Numbered from the stretch's first letter, positions 36,236-46,665 are shown. The stretch: DNA of 64,000 nt from Fuerstiella marisgermanici (GCF_001983935.1 NZ_CP017641.1:3162001-3226000), one strand, 5' to 3'. Numbers and translations: made by a program. Notes: generated from the letters alone by a model not told the origin.

Positions 36236-36601
36236 CGTTTCGTGAGCGTTCGATCAATCCGTATCGGAGAGTCGCCGAACCGTTCGGCTGGTTCGACGGG
36301 CGGGAAGCCGACCTGATGTGATGTACTGGCGGCAGCATGAGATCTTGAATTGTGCAGCTGCGATTGGCGCCGGATGGGCCGACAGCAGCGTGCGCCACGG
36401 GATTTGCTGCCGCCCCGTCGAGGCTTTTCGCTCAGGGAAACGCATTTTTCGTCGGCTGACGCCCTCCGGGCTAAAAACCAGGCATAGCCCCCGCGTGGCA
36501 ACAGACTCACTCCTTTGCCGCCACTTCAACCTTTCCATATTCCGCGACGTAAATCGGGTCAGTGGGAGGTCAACTGGCGGGAGGACTCGGCGACATTAAT
36601 T
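36236..36601. other. Spacer between sigma factor and carB
   Basis: About 365 bases between convergent genes. Open frames are Arg-rich on both strands and unsupported. No carB terminator hairpin with a T run was found. Confidence 0.4.
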
Positions 36602-39600
36602 CTACGAACGTCGGGCAGCCGCAGCCCATTCCTGCAGAGACTTCACCTTCAGGTCCGGCTGTTTTGCCAGTGCTTCCAAAGCGTCGACGACGGCAAGGCA
36701 ACCTGGCACGGTGGTGACGCAGGGAACTCCGTGAGTCACCGAAGCGGCTCGAATACGACCTTCGTCGGTGCGAGCTCCTTTGCCGCTGGGCGTGTTGAAG
36801 ATGAATTGGATTTCCTGGTTGGCCAGGGTATCCAGCACGTTCGGTCGCCCTTCCTGCAGTTTCTTTACGACGTCGACGTCCAGGCCGGCTTCACGAAAGA
36901 CTCGCGCCGTGCCCGCCGTGCAGACAACACTAAAGCCCAGCGCCAGAAGTCGTCGCGCGGGTTCGATCATTTTGTCTTTCGCAGCCGCCGCCATGCTGAT
37001 GAAAATGCGGCCGCTGGATGGCAGGTTCGCTCCGGCTGCCGTTTGAGACTTCGCGAAGGCGGTGGCAAAGTCGCTGTCGATACCCATGACTTCGCCCGTC
37101 GAACGCATTTCCGGGCCGAGCACGATGTCGACGCCGAAGAAGCGGCTGAACGGGAACACGCTTTCCTTCACGCTGGTGTGTTCTGGTACAATTTCCGAGG
37201 TGACTCCCTGATCCGGCAGCGACACTCCTGTCATGGCTTTCGCCGCGATTTTCGCCAGTGACCGGCCTGTGGCCTTCGACACAAATGGCGATGTCCGACT
37301 GGCTCGCGGATTGACTTCCAGAATGTAAACCGTGTGCTGGTCGCCATCGCATTTGACGGCAAACTGGATATTCATCAGGCCACACACGTGTAGCTCTTTG
37401 GCCAGAGCATCCGTGGCAAGTCGGATTTCGTTCAACACACTTTCCGGCAGCGAATGAGGCGGCAGCACGCTGGCTGAATCGCCCGAATGCACGCCCGCTT
37501 CTTCGATGTGTTCCATGATTCCGCCGACAACCGTGTTAGTTCCGTCGGCGACAGCGTCGACGTCGACTTCGATCGCGTCTTCGAGAAACCGGTCGATCAG
37601 GACGGGCTTGTCCGGAGACACATCGACGGCTTCCGTCATATATCGCACAAGCGACTTCTGGTCGTAGCAGATTTCCATCGCTCGCCCGCCCAGCACGTAA
37701 CTCGGCCGCACCAGAACGGGGAAGCCAATGCGATCAGCGGCCGCTCGAGCACCTTCCGTGTTTGTGGCGAGTCCGTTCGGCGGCTGACGCAGGTTGAGTT
37801 TCTCCAGAATCGCCTGAAAGCGTTCGCGGTCTTCCGCCGCGTCGATCATGTCGGGCGACGTGCCGATGATGTTCACTCCGGCAGCTTCCAAACCGCGAGC
37901 CAGGTTCAATGGCGTTTGGCCACCAAACTGTACGATGACGCCGTCCGGCTGCATGCGGTCGCAGATGTTCAGCACGTCTTCGATGGTCAGCGGTTCGAAG
38001 AACAGATAGTCAGATGTGTCATAGTCGGTCGAAACCGTTTCCGGATTCGAGTTAACCATGATGCTTTCGATGCCCAGTTCTTCCAACGCGAACGCGGCCT
38101 GGCAACAGCAGTAGTCAAATTCGATTCCCTGGCCGATTCGATTGGGGCCGCCGCCCAGAATCATGATGCGTGGTTTGCCAGGTTCTTTCGCTGGTGTTTC
38201 GTCTTCCTGTTCGTAGGTTGAATAGTAGTACGGGGTGTACGCTTCGAATTCGGCCGCACATGTGTCGACCTGCTTAAAGGTCGCTTCGATGCCGAGTTCT
38301 TTGCGGTGCCGACGGACTTCCACCTGAGATGTGTCCCACCAGAAGGCGAGTTGTGCGTCGGAAAAGCCGTTTTGTTTGGCGCGGCGGATTAATTCCGGCG
38401 ACGCGTCGGCAATGCGGTCAACTTCGCGAATCTGTTCTTCGAGCTTCACAAGCTGCTGCAGATTGCGCAGGAACCACGGATCGATGTCGGTTGTGTCGTG
38501 AATCTTTTCGACGGACATGCCGTGCTTCAGCGCGTATCGAATGTAAAACACCCGTTCTTCATTCGGCGTTGATAGTTTGCTGATGATGTCGTCTTCGGAA
38601 GGCTGCCGGTCGGTGCCCCACAGATCCTTCTTGCCGCCGCCGAGGCCGAAGTGACCGATTTCCAGACCCCGCAATGCCTTCTGGAAGGATTCGCGAAACG
38701 TGCGGCCAATCGCCATGGTTTCGCCGACGGACTTCATCTGTACGGTCAGCGTTGGATCGGCTTCAGGGAACTTTTCGAAGGTCCAGCGAGGGATCTTGGT
38801 GACGACGTAGTCGATGGTCGGTTCGAAGCATGCCAGTGTTTCGCGAGTAATATCGTTGGGGATTTCGTCCAGCCGATAACCGACAGCCAGTTTCGCAGCG
38901 ATCTTGGCGATTGGAAATCCGGTCGCCTTTGACGCCAGCGCGCTGGAACGGCTGACTCGCGGATTCATTTCGATAATCGTCATGCGCCCCGTGTCGGGGT
39001 TGATGGCGAACTGCACGTTCGAACCACCCGTTTCGACACCGATTTCCCTCATGCACGCCAGCGTGGCGTCTCGCATGAGTTGATATTCTTTGTCGGAAAG
39101 CGTTTGAGCGGGCGCGACGGTGATGGAGTCGCCGGTGTGGACGCCCATCGGATCGAAGTTTTCAATGGCACAGATGATGACCGCGTTGTCCGCGCAGTCA
39201 CGCATCACTTCCATTTCGTATTCTTTCCAGCCCAGAATCGATTCTTCCAGCAACACTTCCGTGATTGGCGAAAGCGACAGTCCCTGGCGGATCATGTTGT
39301 CGAATTCGTCGCGGTTGTAGGCGATGCCGCCGCCGGTTCCGCCCAGTGTAAAGCTGGCTCGAATGATGATCGGCAGCCCGATCTCGTCCACGGCCGCTCG
39401 AGCTTCTTCGATGTTGTGACAGGTGAAACTCTTGGGAACGTCCAGGCCGATCTTGATCATGGCCTGCTTAAATTCTTCGCGGTCTTCAGCTTTCTGAATG
39501 ACGTCGCGTTTGGCCCCGATCATTTCGCAGCCGTATTTTTCCAGCACGCCGTTCGCGGCCAGATCCATTGCGGTGTTCAGGCCGGTTTGCCCGCCGAGCG

Positions 39601-39865
39601 TCGGCAGCAGAGCACAGGGGCGCTCTTTTTCGATGATCTTTTCTACGTATTGCCACGTGATCGGTTCGATGTACGTGCGATCGGCGGTGTCCGGGTCCGT
39701 CATGATGGTGGCGGGGTTGGAATTCACCAGCACCACTTCATAGCCTTCTTCGCGAAGGGCTTTGCAGGCCTGAGTGCCGGAATAGTCGAATTCGCAGGCT
39801 TGTCCAATAACGATGGGGCCGGATCCGATGATCAGAATCTTCTTGATGTCGTCACGACGTGGCAC
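36602..39865 (-). CDS. carB: Carbamoyl-phosphate synthase, large subunit
   Basis: The 1087-residue protein has full CarB length and order: two homologous halves, each with a PreATP-grasp motif ([21 protein letters not shown] at residues 10-30; [19 protein letters not shown] near 570) and an ATP-grasp domain. Between them lies an oligomerisation domain, and a C-terminal MGS-like allosteric domain follows ([18 protein letters not shown] to the end). It makes carbamoyl phosphate from bicarbonate, ATP and ammonia channelled from CarA, for arginine and pyrimidine synthesis. carA is not adjacent. The gene stands alone with 233 bases upstream that hold no gene. Confidence 0.97.
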   Translation of the reverse strand: MPRRDDIKKILIIGSGPIVIGQACEFDYSGTQACKALREEGYEVVLVNSNPATIMTDPDTADRTYIEPITWQYVEKIIEKERPCALLPTLGGQTGLNTAMDLAANGVLEKYGCEMIGAKRDVIQKAEDREEFKQAMIKIGLDVPKSFTCHNIEEARAAVDEIGLPIIIRASFTLGGTGGGIAYNRDEFDNMIRQGLSLSPITEVLLEESILGWKEYEMEVMRDCADNAVIICAIENFDPMGVHTGDSITVAPAQTLSDKEYQLMRDATLACMREIGVETGGSNVQFAINPDTGRMTIIEMNPRVSRSSALASKATGFPIAKIAAKLAVGYRLDEIPNDITRETLACFEPTIDYVVTKIPRWTFEKFPEADPTLTVQMKSVGETMAIGRTFRESFQKALRGLEIGHFGLGGGKKDLWGTDRQPSEDDIISKLSTPNEERVFYIRYALKHGMSVEKIHDTTDIDPWFLRNLQQLVKLEEQIREVDRIADASPELIRRAKQNGFSDAQLAFWWDTSQVEVRRHRKELGIEATFKQVDTCAAEFEAYTPYYYSTYEQEDETPAKEPGKPRIMILGGGPNRIGQGIEFDYCCCQAAFALEELGIESIMVNSNPETVSTDYDTSDYLFFEPLTIEDVLNICDRMQPDGVIVQFGGQTPLNLARGLEAAGVNIIGTSPDMIDAAEDRERFQAILEKLNLRQPPNGLATNTEGARAAADRIGFPVLVRPSYVLGGRAMEICYDQKSLVRYMTEAVDVSPDKPVLIDRFLEDAIEVDVDAVADGTNTVVGGIMEHIEEAGVHSGDSASVLPPHSLPESVLNEIRLATDALAKELHVCGLMNIQFAVKCDGDQHTVYILEVNPRASRTSPFVSKATGRSLAKIAAKAMTGVSLPDQGVTSEIVPEHTSVKESVFPFSRFFGVDIVLGPEMRSTGEVMGIDSDFATAFAKSQTAAGANLPSSGRIFISMAAAAKDKMIEPARRLLALGFSVVCTAGTARVFREAGLDVDVVKKLQEGRPNVLDTLANQEIQFIFNTPSGKGARTDEGRIRAASVTHGVPCVTTVPGCLAVVDALEALAKQPDLKVKSLQEWAAAARRS

Positions 39866-40098
39866 GGAGGAACTTTCGAGGCGTGTTTTCAGGCGAAGCG
39901 ATGTCTTCAGTGCGCGAGTCCTGCGTTGGGACGCGCAAAATTTCGAGAAGATTAACAGCTAATTTCGGGCGTTCAAGAAGCCGGGCGGACTGGTCTGAGA
40001 AATAGGGAACCACGGGACGCGTTTCTTTCGTTAGAGAGTCAATTTCTCTACAGTTTGGCAGCGTAAGCATGTAAAGACCGGCTACGAAGGGGCAACCG

Positions 40099-41055
40099 TT
40101 GACTCAAAAAATCATTATTGATGCAGATCCAGGGATCGGCGACGCACTCGCGATTTTGACAGCATTGGTCGATCCGTCTCTGGAAGTGGTGGGCCTGACG
40201 GCGACTGCAGGGACTGTATCTGGAATTCAGGCGACTCGAAACCTGCAGTACCTGATCGAACTCGTCGATCCCCTTAAACGCCCTCGCATTGGTGAATGTG
40301 GCCGCGGGAGTGCCGTTGTGGGCGTGTCGACCGACGAAACTCAAACACGCCACAGCTACTGTGGACGTCACGGATTAGGTGATCTGGAAGTCAGTGTGCC
40401 GGATTTGCACAACCGACGCGATTCCGCCAAGCTGATTGTCGAACTCGTCCAGGAATTTCCTCACGAAGTGAGACTGCTGACCTTAGGGCCACTCACGAAC
40501 CTCGCGACTGCCATTGAACTCGACCCGGAACTGCCATCTTTGTTGGAAGCCGCGATTTGTCTGGGCGGCACAAATACGGCGCCCGGAGACGTGTCCGCGG
40601 TGGCGGAATTCAATATCTGGTGCGATCCGGAATCCGCCGCGATGGTCTTTGAATCAGACATTCCTCGGATCGCGGTGCCGCTGGACGTAAGCGGTTCGGC
40701 GATGCTGACCTTTGAAGACGTCGATGTGCTGACGGAACTGATCAGCGGTACCAGGCACGATGAAGTGCTGTCTTCGATGCTGCAGTTTTCGCTGCGAGCC
40801 AACCATCAGCTCGCAATGGAAGGCATCCCCCTGCACGGCGTGGTCGCATTGGCGGTTGCTGCCAAAGCAGAAGCGTATTCACTGGAAGCTGCACGAGTCG
40901 ACGTCGAAACCAGTGGCGAGCTGACTCGCGGCATGACGGTGGTTGACCGTCGTCCGGGCTATAAAGGCCAGACAAATGTTGACCTCGTGTCATCAGTCGA
41001 CGAGCTGGGTGTCGTTGATTACTTTTCACGAAGCCTGCGACGGGTTGCGGGATGA
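40099..41055 (+). CDS. Nucleoside-hydrolase (IUNH) family protein with altered calcium-site residues
   Basis: The 318-residue protein fits the inosine-uridine nucleoside hydrolase fold: IIIDADPGIGDALAI at the start, LLTLGPLTNLATAIELDP (about 129-146), a GG(T)N loop (CLGGTNTAPGDVSAVAEFNIWCDP) and GIPLHGVVALA near residue 246. The usual N-terminal DxDxxxDD here reads DADPGIGD, losing one Asp. The C-terminal PLHD ligand position reads PLHG, losing the Asp that normally binds Ca2+. Activity or substrate may therefore differ. The start is TTG with GAAGGGG 6-12 bases upstream. It is convergent with the metallophosphoesterase gene, which ends 24 bases away. Confidence 0.82.
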   Translation: MTQKIIIDADPGIGDALAILTALVDPSLEVVGLTATAGTVSGIQATRNLQYLIELVDPLKRPRIGECGRGSAVVGVSTDETQTRHSYCGRHGLGDLEVSVPDLHNRRDSAKLIVELVQEFPHEVRLLTLGPLTNLATAIELDPELPSLLEAAICLGGTNTAPGDVSAVAEFNIWCDPESAAMVFESDIPRIAVPLDVSGSAMLTFEDVDVLTELISGTRHDEVLSSMLQFSLRANHQLAMEGIPLHGVVALAVAAKAEAYSLEAARVDVETSGELTRGMTVVDRRPGYKGQTNVDLVSSVDELGVVDYFSRSLRRVAG

Positions 41056-41079
41056 TGTTCAACTTCGATTCAACGCCGC

Positions 41080-42279
41080 TTAGATTTCTACTTCCAACAG
41101 CGTAATCTCCGGACGGCAGTTCCAACGCAGCAGATCCTTCGCCCCCACACCGCGCGAAACGTGCATCACAAGACCTTTGTGCTCAAACATCCCCCCCGCG
41201 TACTGCACTCCGTAGATGCTGGGTGTGTAAACAGGGCCGATGATGGGCAGCACCACCTGCCCTCCATGATTGTGGCCGCAAAGCATGAGGTCGAAGTCGT
41301 TCGCCACCGCGTAGTCACGCTGGTCTGGAGCGTGGCTAAGCAACAGCCGGAGATCTTCGCCAGATGGCGGTGAGACGGCCGGATTGACGCCCATCCAGGG
41401 AGCTTCCGTGCCTGCCAGCAACACGCGGACGCCGTCGAATTCGACTTCCTCAGCGCGTTCAGAGACGTCGACCCAACCGGTGGCGGCGATCGCGTTGCGG
41501 ATTTCGTCGGGCTGCAGATTCCAATCGTGATTCCCCAAAATGAAGTAACCAGGAGCCACCTCCGCCAGCTTTTGGAACATGTCGACAGCCGCTGGCAGTA
41601 AGCGGGCTTCATCTAACAGGTCGCCTGTGAACACAAACAGGTCTGGCTTCATGTCACTAAGCTGCTGAATCACGATTCGGTGGAATTCCGGTCCTGGTGT
41701 GCCGACAAAATGCACGTCCGTGAAATGAGCCACCTTCAGCCGCTTTTTGCCCCGGTCGGCGTCTGGCGATGCTTTGCCAGATCGTTGCGACAGTCGAAGC
41801 TGCTTGCGGTTGGATTCGAGCTGATAAATCTGATTCCTGGGAAAGCTGGCGAACACTGAATCCGCTTCACCGATGACTTGCTGACGTTTCTCTTCGTCCG
41901 AGCCCGCAAGTGCCAGGCAGTCGATGTGCTCAGAATCCGTCGCCACCAACTGCACGGGACTCGATCGAAAATTCCACCGCAGGCTGCTACCGATCAGCGG
42001 AACGACGCCCAAAATCGTGATCAGCAGGATTCCCTGAATCGCTGCCGACTGGTCAGAAATGTGGCCTCCGTACAGCAATCCCTGCTCACCCAGCCCCGCA
42101 TATGCCAATATGAACGGGGGAAAGCACAGGATTCCGACGTCGTGGAATCGGCGAACGCGCAGCAATTCGTCATGCCGGTAACGTTGAGCGTGATGGCGGT
42201 TGATGAAGATCACCCACAACTCGGCGTTGCCTATACAGGCAAGTGCCAAAATTGCGAGTCCCGAGATCGAAAACGTCAC
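41080..42279 (-). CDS. Membrane-anchored metallophosphoesterase
   Basis: The protein has an N-terminal membrane part with about three hydrophobic segments, a charged linker, then a calcineurin-like phosphoesterase domain of the YkuE/LpxG type. Its metal-site motifs are complete: HFTDVHFVG, FTGDLLDE, LGNHDW, LLSHAPD and CGHNHGGQV. It probably cleaves a phosphomonoester or pyrophosphate in a lipid or nucleotide at the membrane; UDP-diacylglucosamine or phosphatidylglycerophosphate-type substrates are known for relatives. I chose the GTG at 42279 because GGAAGG lies upstream at good spacing. A TTG at 42312 would add eleven charged residues without support. Confidence 0.82.
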   Translation of the reverse strand: MTFSISGLAILALACIGNAELWVIFINRHHAQRYRHDELLRVRRFHDVGILCFPPFILAYAGLGEQGLLYGGHISDQSAAIQGILLITILGVVPLIGSSLRWNFRSSPVQLVATDSEHIDCLALAGSDEEKRQQVIGEADSVFASFPRNQIYQLESNRKQLRLSQRSGKASPDADRGKKRLKVAHFTDVHFVGTPGPEFHRIVIQQLSDMKPDLFVFTGDLLDEARLLPAAVDMFQKLAEVAPGYFILGNHDWNLQPDEIRNAIAATGWVDVSERAEEVEFDGVRVLLAGTEAPWMGVNPAVSPPSGEDLRLLLSHAPDQRDYAVANDFDLMLCGHNHGGQVVLPIIGPVYTPSIYGVQYAGGMFEHKGLVMHVSRGVGAKDLLRWNCRPEITLLEVEI

Positions 42280-42535
42280 TTCGCCGAACCTTCCGTGATC
42301 AATTCTGCACAAGGGCCTGCCCCCTGCCGCATTGTTGAGTGACCACTCAGACGAAAAATTGGCTGGAACTCTTTCCCAAAGGGGCAGACCCGCTCGTTAT
42401 TACTGTAAAATCCGAATGGCATCTGCTATGCTCCGCGGCTTGGCTGTTTCCCTGCGGGATGCGGTCGTGCTGTCACAGATGCACCTTCCGGACCGGCGCT
42501 GGTCCCTCTTTATATCACATCGGAATTTGTTGGAC

Positions 42536-43012
42536 ATGGGTAAGAGCCGCCTAAGTAAACGTCGCGAAGTGGAAGCAGCGGAAGAGCTGGAAAAATCGTC
42601 GCCCGCCAAAGCCAAAAAGAAGAAGAAAGCGGCTAAGAAAAAGGCCACGACCAGCCGCGCGCGAAAAAAGAAGGCCGACACACCCGCTCGACGGCGAATT
42701 GTCTGGGTTGTCTATAGCAGCACAATGCGCGAAGAAGGTCGGTTTCTGTACCACGAGCGTGACAAGGCCGAAGAAAAACTGAATACGCTGCTGGCCAAAG
42801 GCAAGCGACGCTACTTTATTCAGCCGATCAAGGAACCATTGGATGCCGAAGGTAACCCAATGATTCCCGATGAAGAAGAACCGAAAAAGCCAGTCAAGGC
42901 GGCGCCTGCACCTGAGGCCGACGCTGATTCGGAAGTTGACGCGGACGCTGATGATGAGGTCGATGCTGACGTCGAACCCGTCGAAGCGGATGCTGCCAGC
43001 GACGACGATTGA
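42536..43012 (+). CDS. Charge-segregated Lys-rich / Asp-Glu-rich protein
   Basis: The 158-residue protein begins MGKSRLSKRREVEAAEELEK. An Ala/Lys-rich basic region (about residues 20-50) follows, with runs such as AKKKKKAAKKKATTSR. A short ordered core (RIVWVVYSSTMREEGRFLYHERDKAEEKLNTLLAKGKRRYFIQPIKEP) comes next, and then an Ala/Pro/Asp/Glu acidic tail. The basic part resembles bacterial histone-H1-like tails, so nucleic-acid binding is possible; the core could be a small RNA- or protein-binding fold. I chose ATG 42536; the frame opens at 42332 but the added part has no protein character. The ECF sigma factor gene follows 79 bases later. Confidence 0.65.
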   Translation: MGKSRLSKRREVEAAEELEKSSPAKAKKKKKAAKKKATTSRARKKKADTPARRRIVWVVYSSTMREEGRFLYHERDKAEEKLNTLLAKGKRRYFIQPIKEPLDAEGNPMIPDEEEPKKPVKAAPAPEADADSEVDADADDEVDADVEPVEADAASDDD

Positions 43013-43091
43013 CCTGTTCGAAGTGACTCGCGGAAGTGTTTCCGTTCGGTCACTTCAATGGCCTGCAGCTTTGCTGCACCTGAGGCGTTTC

Positions 43092-43691
43092 ATGTCTTCT
43101 CAAGCAAACCAGCCCAGTGGCAATGAACGGTTTCAAGAGCTGCTCGAAAGAGTGGCTGAGGGAGATGATTCGGCCACTGAGACGCTGATTGCCGAGTACG
43201 GCGACCACATCATGCGAACCGTGCGCAGACGGATGCATCGAGGCGTCCGCGACAGGTTTGACTCGGAAGACTTTACCCAAGCCGTCTGGGCCTCATTTTT
43301 CGGCAACCTTTCGGCGGTTCGCCGGATGAATTCCGAGCTGGAACTGGCCGGTTTTCTTGGCCGCATGGCGGCGAACAAAGTGATCGACGCCGGTCGACGC
43401 CACCAGGTCCGCCGCGAACGGAGTGCTGCTTCAGACGCGCTGCCCTACGTGACAACTGATAATCGCCGCCGGGTCACTCAGCCGACCCCAAGCCAGTTCG
43501 CCGTCGCCAACGAACGCTGGGACCAAATTAGCGGCGACGAAGACAATCAACACCGCCGGCTGCTGGCCATGTTACGGTCTGGATCGTCACGAATTGAGAT
43601 TGCTGAGGCCCTTGGGGTCTCTGAGCGTCATGTGCGACGGATGCTGGCACGAATTTCGGAAAAATCGCCCTCGCAGGATGATTCTGCGTAA
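43092..43691 (+). CDS. ECF-type sigma factor (planctomycete group)
   Basis: The 199-residue protein has region 2 (ELLERVAEGDDSATETLIAEYGDHIMRTVRRRM...DRFDSEDFTQAVWASFF, residues about 15-78), with DSEDFTQAVW in place of the usual DxxQEVF. Region 4 (SGSSRIEIAEALGVSERHVRRMLARI, about 162-188) is a clear helix-turn-helix. The divergence in region 2 is typical of planctomycete ECF groups that sit next to Ser/Thr kinases. A kinase gene (44056) follows on the same strand after 364 bases. I chose ATG 43092 as the first start inside the family-like part; the longer frame overlaps the Lys-rich gene. Confidence 0.85.
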   Translation: MSSQANQPSGNERFQELLERVAEGDDSATETLIAEYGDHIMRTVRRRMHRGVRDRFDSEDFTQAVWASFFGNLSAVRRMNSELELAGFLGRMAANKVIDAGRRHQVRRERSAASDALPYVTTDNRRRVTQPTPSQFAVANERWDQISGDEDNQHRRLLAMLRSGSSRIEIAEALGVSERHVRRMLARISEKSPSQDDSA

Positions 43692-44055
43692 CTTCCGTAA
43701 GCTGGGGCAGAGAACAGTCTGGCGGTTCAGATCCACTTAGCTCCTTTCTGCGCTATTCCGAATTCCGTCGCGACATGCCGGTCTCTGCAATGCAAAAAGC
43801 TGAGGTCTTGGGTGAGCGGCAGTCGGTCGGTTGCTGGTCACGTTCGTCGTAGGCGGACTATTTTCCGTACGCCGCCTAAGCGGCGACTCGGTAGTGTTTT
43901 TTTATACACGTATTCAGTTGTTGGTTTCCGGCGCTGACAGTTCCGGAGCCGATTGCTATTTTCCTGTCAAGCTGGACAATCCAGTTGCCAGGAACCGAAG
44001 CTGAGCCCCAAAGCGACGCATCGCTGGTTGACGTTTGATTTCAGGTACTTTGTCA
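43692..44055. other. Leader region between sigma factor and kinase genes, with competing hairpins
   Basis: A hairpin CGCCGC-CTAA-GCGGCG (43870-43885) precedes a T7-8 run (about 43897-43903) by ten bases. An upstream TAGGCGG (43850-43856) can pair instead with CCGCCTA (43872-43878), which would break the first hairpin. This could be a terminator or attenuator. No small gene was recognised. Confidence 0.4.
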
Positions 44056-46509
44056 ATGAATCTGGCAACCTCGAAACCGCAATCCGATACGCAGCCAAAC
44101 CCGGATGCTCACAGTTCGGCCAAGGTGATCGTGGAACGTCTGCTCAAGCTGCCAGACCGAGAACCGTTTTCTGCGGCTGAATTCATTCAGCAGTATCCGG
44201 AACTGGATCAATACCGGAGTTGCGTGCTGGACCTGGTCTACGAAGAATTTTGCCGCCGTCGCGAGCAGGGCACGCCAGTCCAGCCGTCTGTGTTTGCTCG
44301 ACAGTATCCGGCCGTCGAGCAATCGTTTTTTCGAGTACTCGAATTCGACCAGATCCTGCAGGCGCACCCTTCGCTGGTTGACCACGTCCCGGACGAACAC
44401 TGGCCGCGGGAAGGTGAGGAATTCTGCGGGTTCGAATTGGTGGAGCAAATCGGCCGTGGTGCGATGTCGCGCGTGTTCGTCGCCCAGCAACCGGGACTCG
44501 GCATGCGTACGGTCGTAGTCAAGGTTTGTGCGCGAGGGCAACGTGAGGCCGATCTGCTGGCTCGACTGGAGCATCGCAGCATCGCGCCGATCCATAGCAT
44601 TCACAAAGATGCAGAAACGGGCCTTTCCACAATCTGCATGCCGTACCAGACTCGGGTAACGATGCATCAATTGGCCGAATGGCTGCTTGCGGCAGAGATT
44701 CGCCGGGACGACGATGCGGCGACGGAGGACACCAGCACCAGAAGCACGGCCCACCTTCGTGGTGCCGATGTGCGTTCCGAAATACAGCGGCTAAACGACG
44801 ACCCACGGTTGGTGCCGGACACGGATGAAAACGCGTTCGGTGGACGCTATTCAGTCCAGGACACCGATTCTTTAGGCACCGTGATTCTAAAATGGGGTGT
44901 GCAGCTTGCGACCGCGTTGGCGCATGCTCACCAAAAAGACGTGCTGCATTGCGACGTGAAGCCCGGCAATGTCTTGCTACTGCAGAATCTTTCCGCCAGC
45001 CTGCTGGACTTCAATCTGGCATCGTCAACAGAAGACGCGGCCGGACTCGCTGGTGGCACGCTGCCGTATATGGCTCCCGAACAGCTTCAGTTCCTGATCC
45101 GCGCAGAGTTGGATCAGGAATCGAGCAACGGTGACGACGCGGGCGACATTGGTGGGCAGCTTCCGGGTTTGTCGTACGACGAGTCACTTCGCGAAGAGTT
45201 CCGTTCAGATTGCGGCGACTGGCCGGCCGCCAGTGAACAAACGGATGTGTTCGGCCTGTCTGCAACACTGTGGCACATGGCGACTGGCGAACCACCGTTT
45301 GGTGTGGGCGTCGACAGCCCTCTGCGATGCATGGCGGCCTTGTCCGTCCTGGAACAGCAAAGGACTGGCGTCAGCGAAGATGGCTTGCTGCGAGTACAGC
45401 AAGTGTTGCCAGCACCTTTCGTCGCAGTCTTGCAGAAGGGGCTAGCCGTCAACCCCGCTGAACGCCATATCGACGCAACAGACTTCGCGAACGAACTAAA
45501 GGCGGTTTTGGAAAGCGAATTGCAATCCGCCGCTCCTGAAGCTCCTCGACGGCGGCGACGAGTACTCTCGTATGCAGTTCCTGTCGCGTTAAGTGTTTGC
45601 GCGATTGGCGCGGTGAACTTTTTGCAGAACGCCAGTGGACCCACGAGGCAGCGCGGTCATCTTCCGTTAATGGACATGCACCCGCAGGAACGCACGTCAA
45701 CATTGGCGCCTGTGCAATCGGCGCGCGAAATGATCCACCGAGGAGATCTGCACGAAGCAATGGAGGTTCTCACGCCGTGGCTTGACTCTGATATCGGTGC
45801 CCGATTTTTGGACCTGTATTGCCGTACTCGCCTGCTGCCAAGCATGATGCTGCGGAAGGAATCGGCGGAAGTGGATCCGTCGCTAACGGGCATCGTTGTA
45901 AAATGGCAGGCCGTCCGAGACGAATGGCTCCATCTTTCCGAACAGGAGCTATTTCAAAGCGAGGCCGACATTAACCTGGCTTACGTGTGCATGGAATTTG
46001 GCACGAAGTCGAGTTTCGAAGTGGCTCGCAAACATATCGATCGAGCGGCCGGACACGGTCTGTCGGACGACTCTGTTACACAATTGCAGTCGCTGTTGCA
46101 CGCCGTTGTCGACAGTGATCCAACCTTCGTATTGAACCTGTCGGACGACGTCCGTTCAGTCATTCTTAATCGGGGCACTCGCGGCGAAATGCTGGCGTAT
46201 GTGAAGCTGCTTGCTCACGGATTGGAACCGGCACGACCAGAACTGCGGCCGCAGGTTGAATTGAGGCTTCGAGAATTTTTGTCGACGGTGTGTTCAACAA
46301 GCGGCTTACGCATTGAACCACACGCTCTGTCGCCTCTCGTACATCCCACGTTGAAGATGGACCCAGTACTGAAAGACCGAGTGTTTGCCAACTTCGTCAC
46401 GCAGACATCGACTCCTCCAGAAAACCGCCTGGGGGCCGTCCTGCGACTGCCGCTTGCCAGCGACCTGGACAATGAACATTCAGTCGTATCGCTGGACACT
46501 CAGCTTTAA
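44056..46509 (+). CDS. Ser/Thr protein kinase-like protein with atypical HCD and DFN motifs
   Basis: The 817-residue protein has an N-terminal helical region (about 1-120), a kinase domain (about 128-485), a membrane segment (about 510-530: LSYAVPVALSVCAIGAVNF) and a C-terminal helical TPR-like part. The glycine loop is GRGAMSRVF and the Lys is in VVVKVC. The catalytic loop reads HCDVKPGN, with Cys for the Arg of HRD, and the metal motif reads DFN for DFG. Asp of the loop and Asn of KPGN are kept, so activity is possible but not typical. A 35-residue acidic insert (RRDDDAATEDTS) splits the N-lobe/C-lobe region. ATG 44056 is used; a TTG seven codons earlier is possible. The preceding ECF sigma factor may be its target. 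Confidence 0.85.
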   Translation: MNLATSKPQSDTQPNPDAHSSAKVIVERLLKLPDREPFSAAEFIQQYPELDQYRSCVLDLVYEEFCRRREQGTPVQPSVFARQYPAVEQSFFRVLEFDQILQAHPSLVDHVPDEHWPREGEEFCGFELVEQIGRGAMSRVFVAQQPGLGMRTVVVKVCARGQREADLLARLEHRSIAPIHSIHKDAETGLSTICMPYQTRVTMHQLAEWLLAAEIRRDDDAATEDTSTRSTAHLRGADVRSEIQRLNDDPRLVPDTDENAFGGRYSVQDTDSLGTVILKWGVQLATALAHAHQKDVLHCDVKPGNVLLLQNLSASLLDFNLASSTEDAAGLAGGTLPYMAPEQLQFLIRAELDQESSNGDDAGDIGGQLPGLSYDESLREEFRSDCGDWPAASEQTDVFGLSATLWHMATGEPPFGVGVDSPLRCMAALSVLEQQRTGVSEDGLLRVQQVLPAPFVAVLQKGLAVNPAERHIDATDFANELKAVLESELQSAAPEAPRRRRRVLSYAVPVALSVCAIGAVNFLQNASGPTRQRGHLPLMDMHPQERTSTLAPVQSAREMIHRGDLHEAMEVLTPWLDSDIGARFLDLYCRTRLLPSMMLRKESAEVDPSLTGIVVKWQAVRDEWLHLSEQELFQSEADINLAYVCMEFGTKSSFEVARKHIDRAAGHGLSDDSVTQLQSLLHAVVDSDPTFVLNLSDDVRSVILNRGTRGEMLAYVKLLAHGLEPARPELRPQVELRLREFLSTVCSTSGLRIEPHALSPLVHPTLKMDPVLKDRVFANFVTQTSTPPENRLGAVLRLPLASDLDNEHSVVSLDTQL

Positions 46510-46665
46510 TTCACGCCCCACCAAAATGCGAGCACCCATTCATCGTGGGTGGCTGGGGGCGGACTAAGCGAAGCGAAGGAATACCCAGAGGTTCTGCTTC
46601 GTACACCGCCGGCGATCGAAACTGAGCGAAGCCACTGGCATCTCACGCTTGTCGGTCCGTGCCGC

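Noticed and set aside
39080-39955. 291-residue forward frame opposite carB
   Set aside because: Antisense to conserved ATP-grasp sequence; Phe/His/Asp-rich shadow composition. The same holds for frames at 36515-37261 and 37487-38221.
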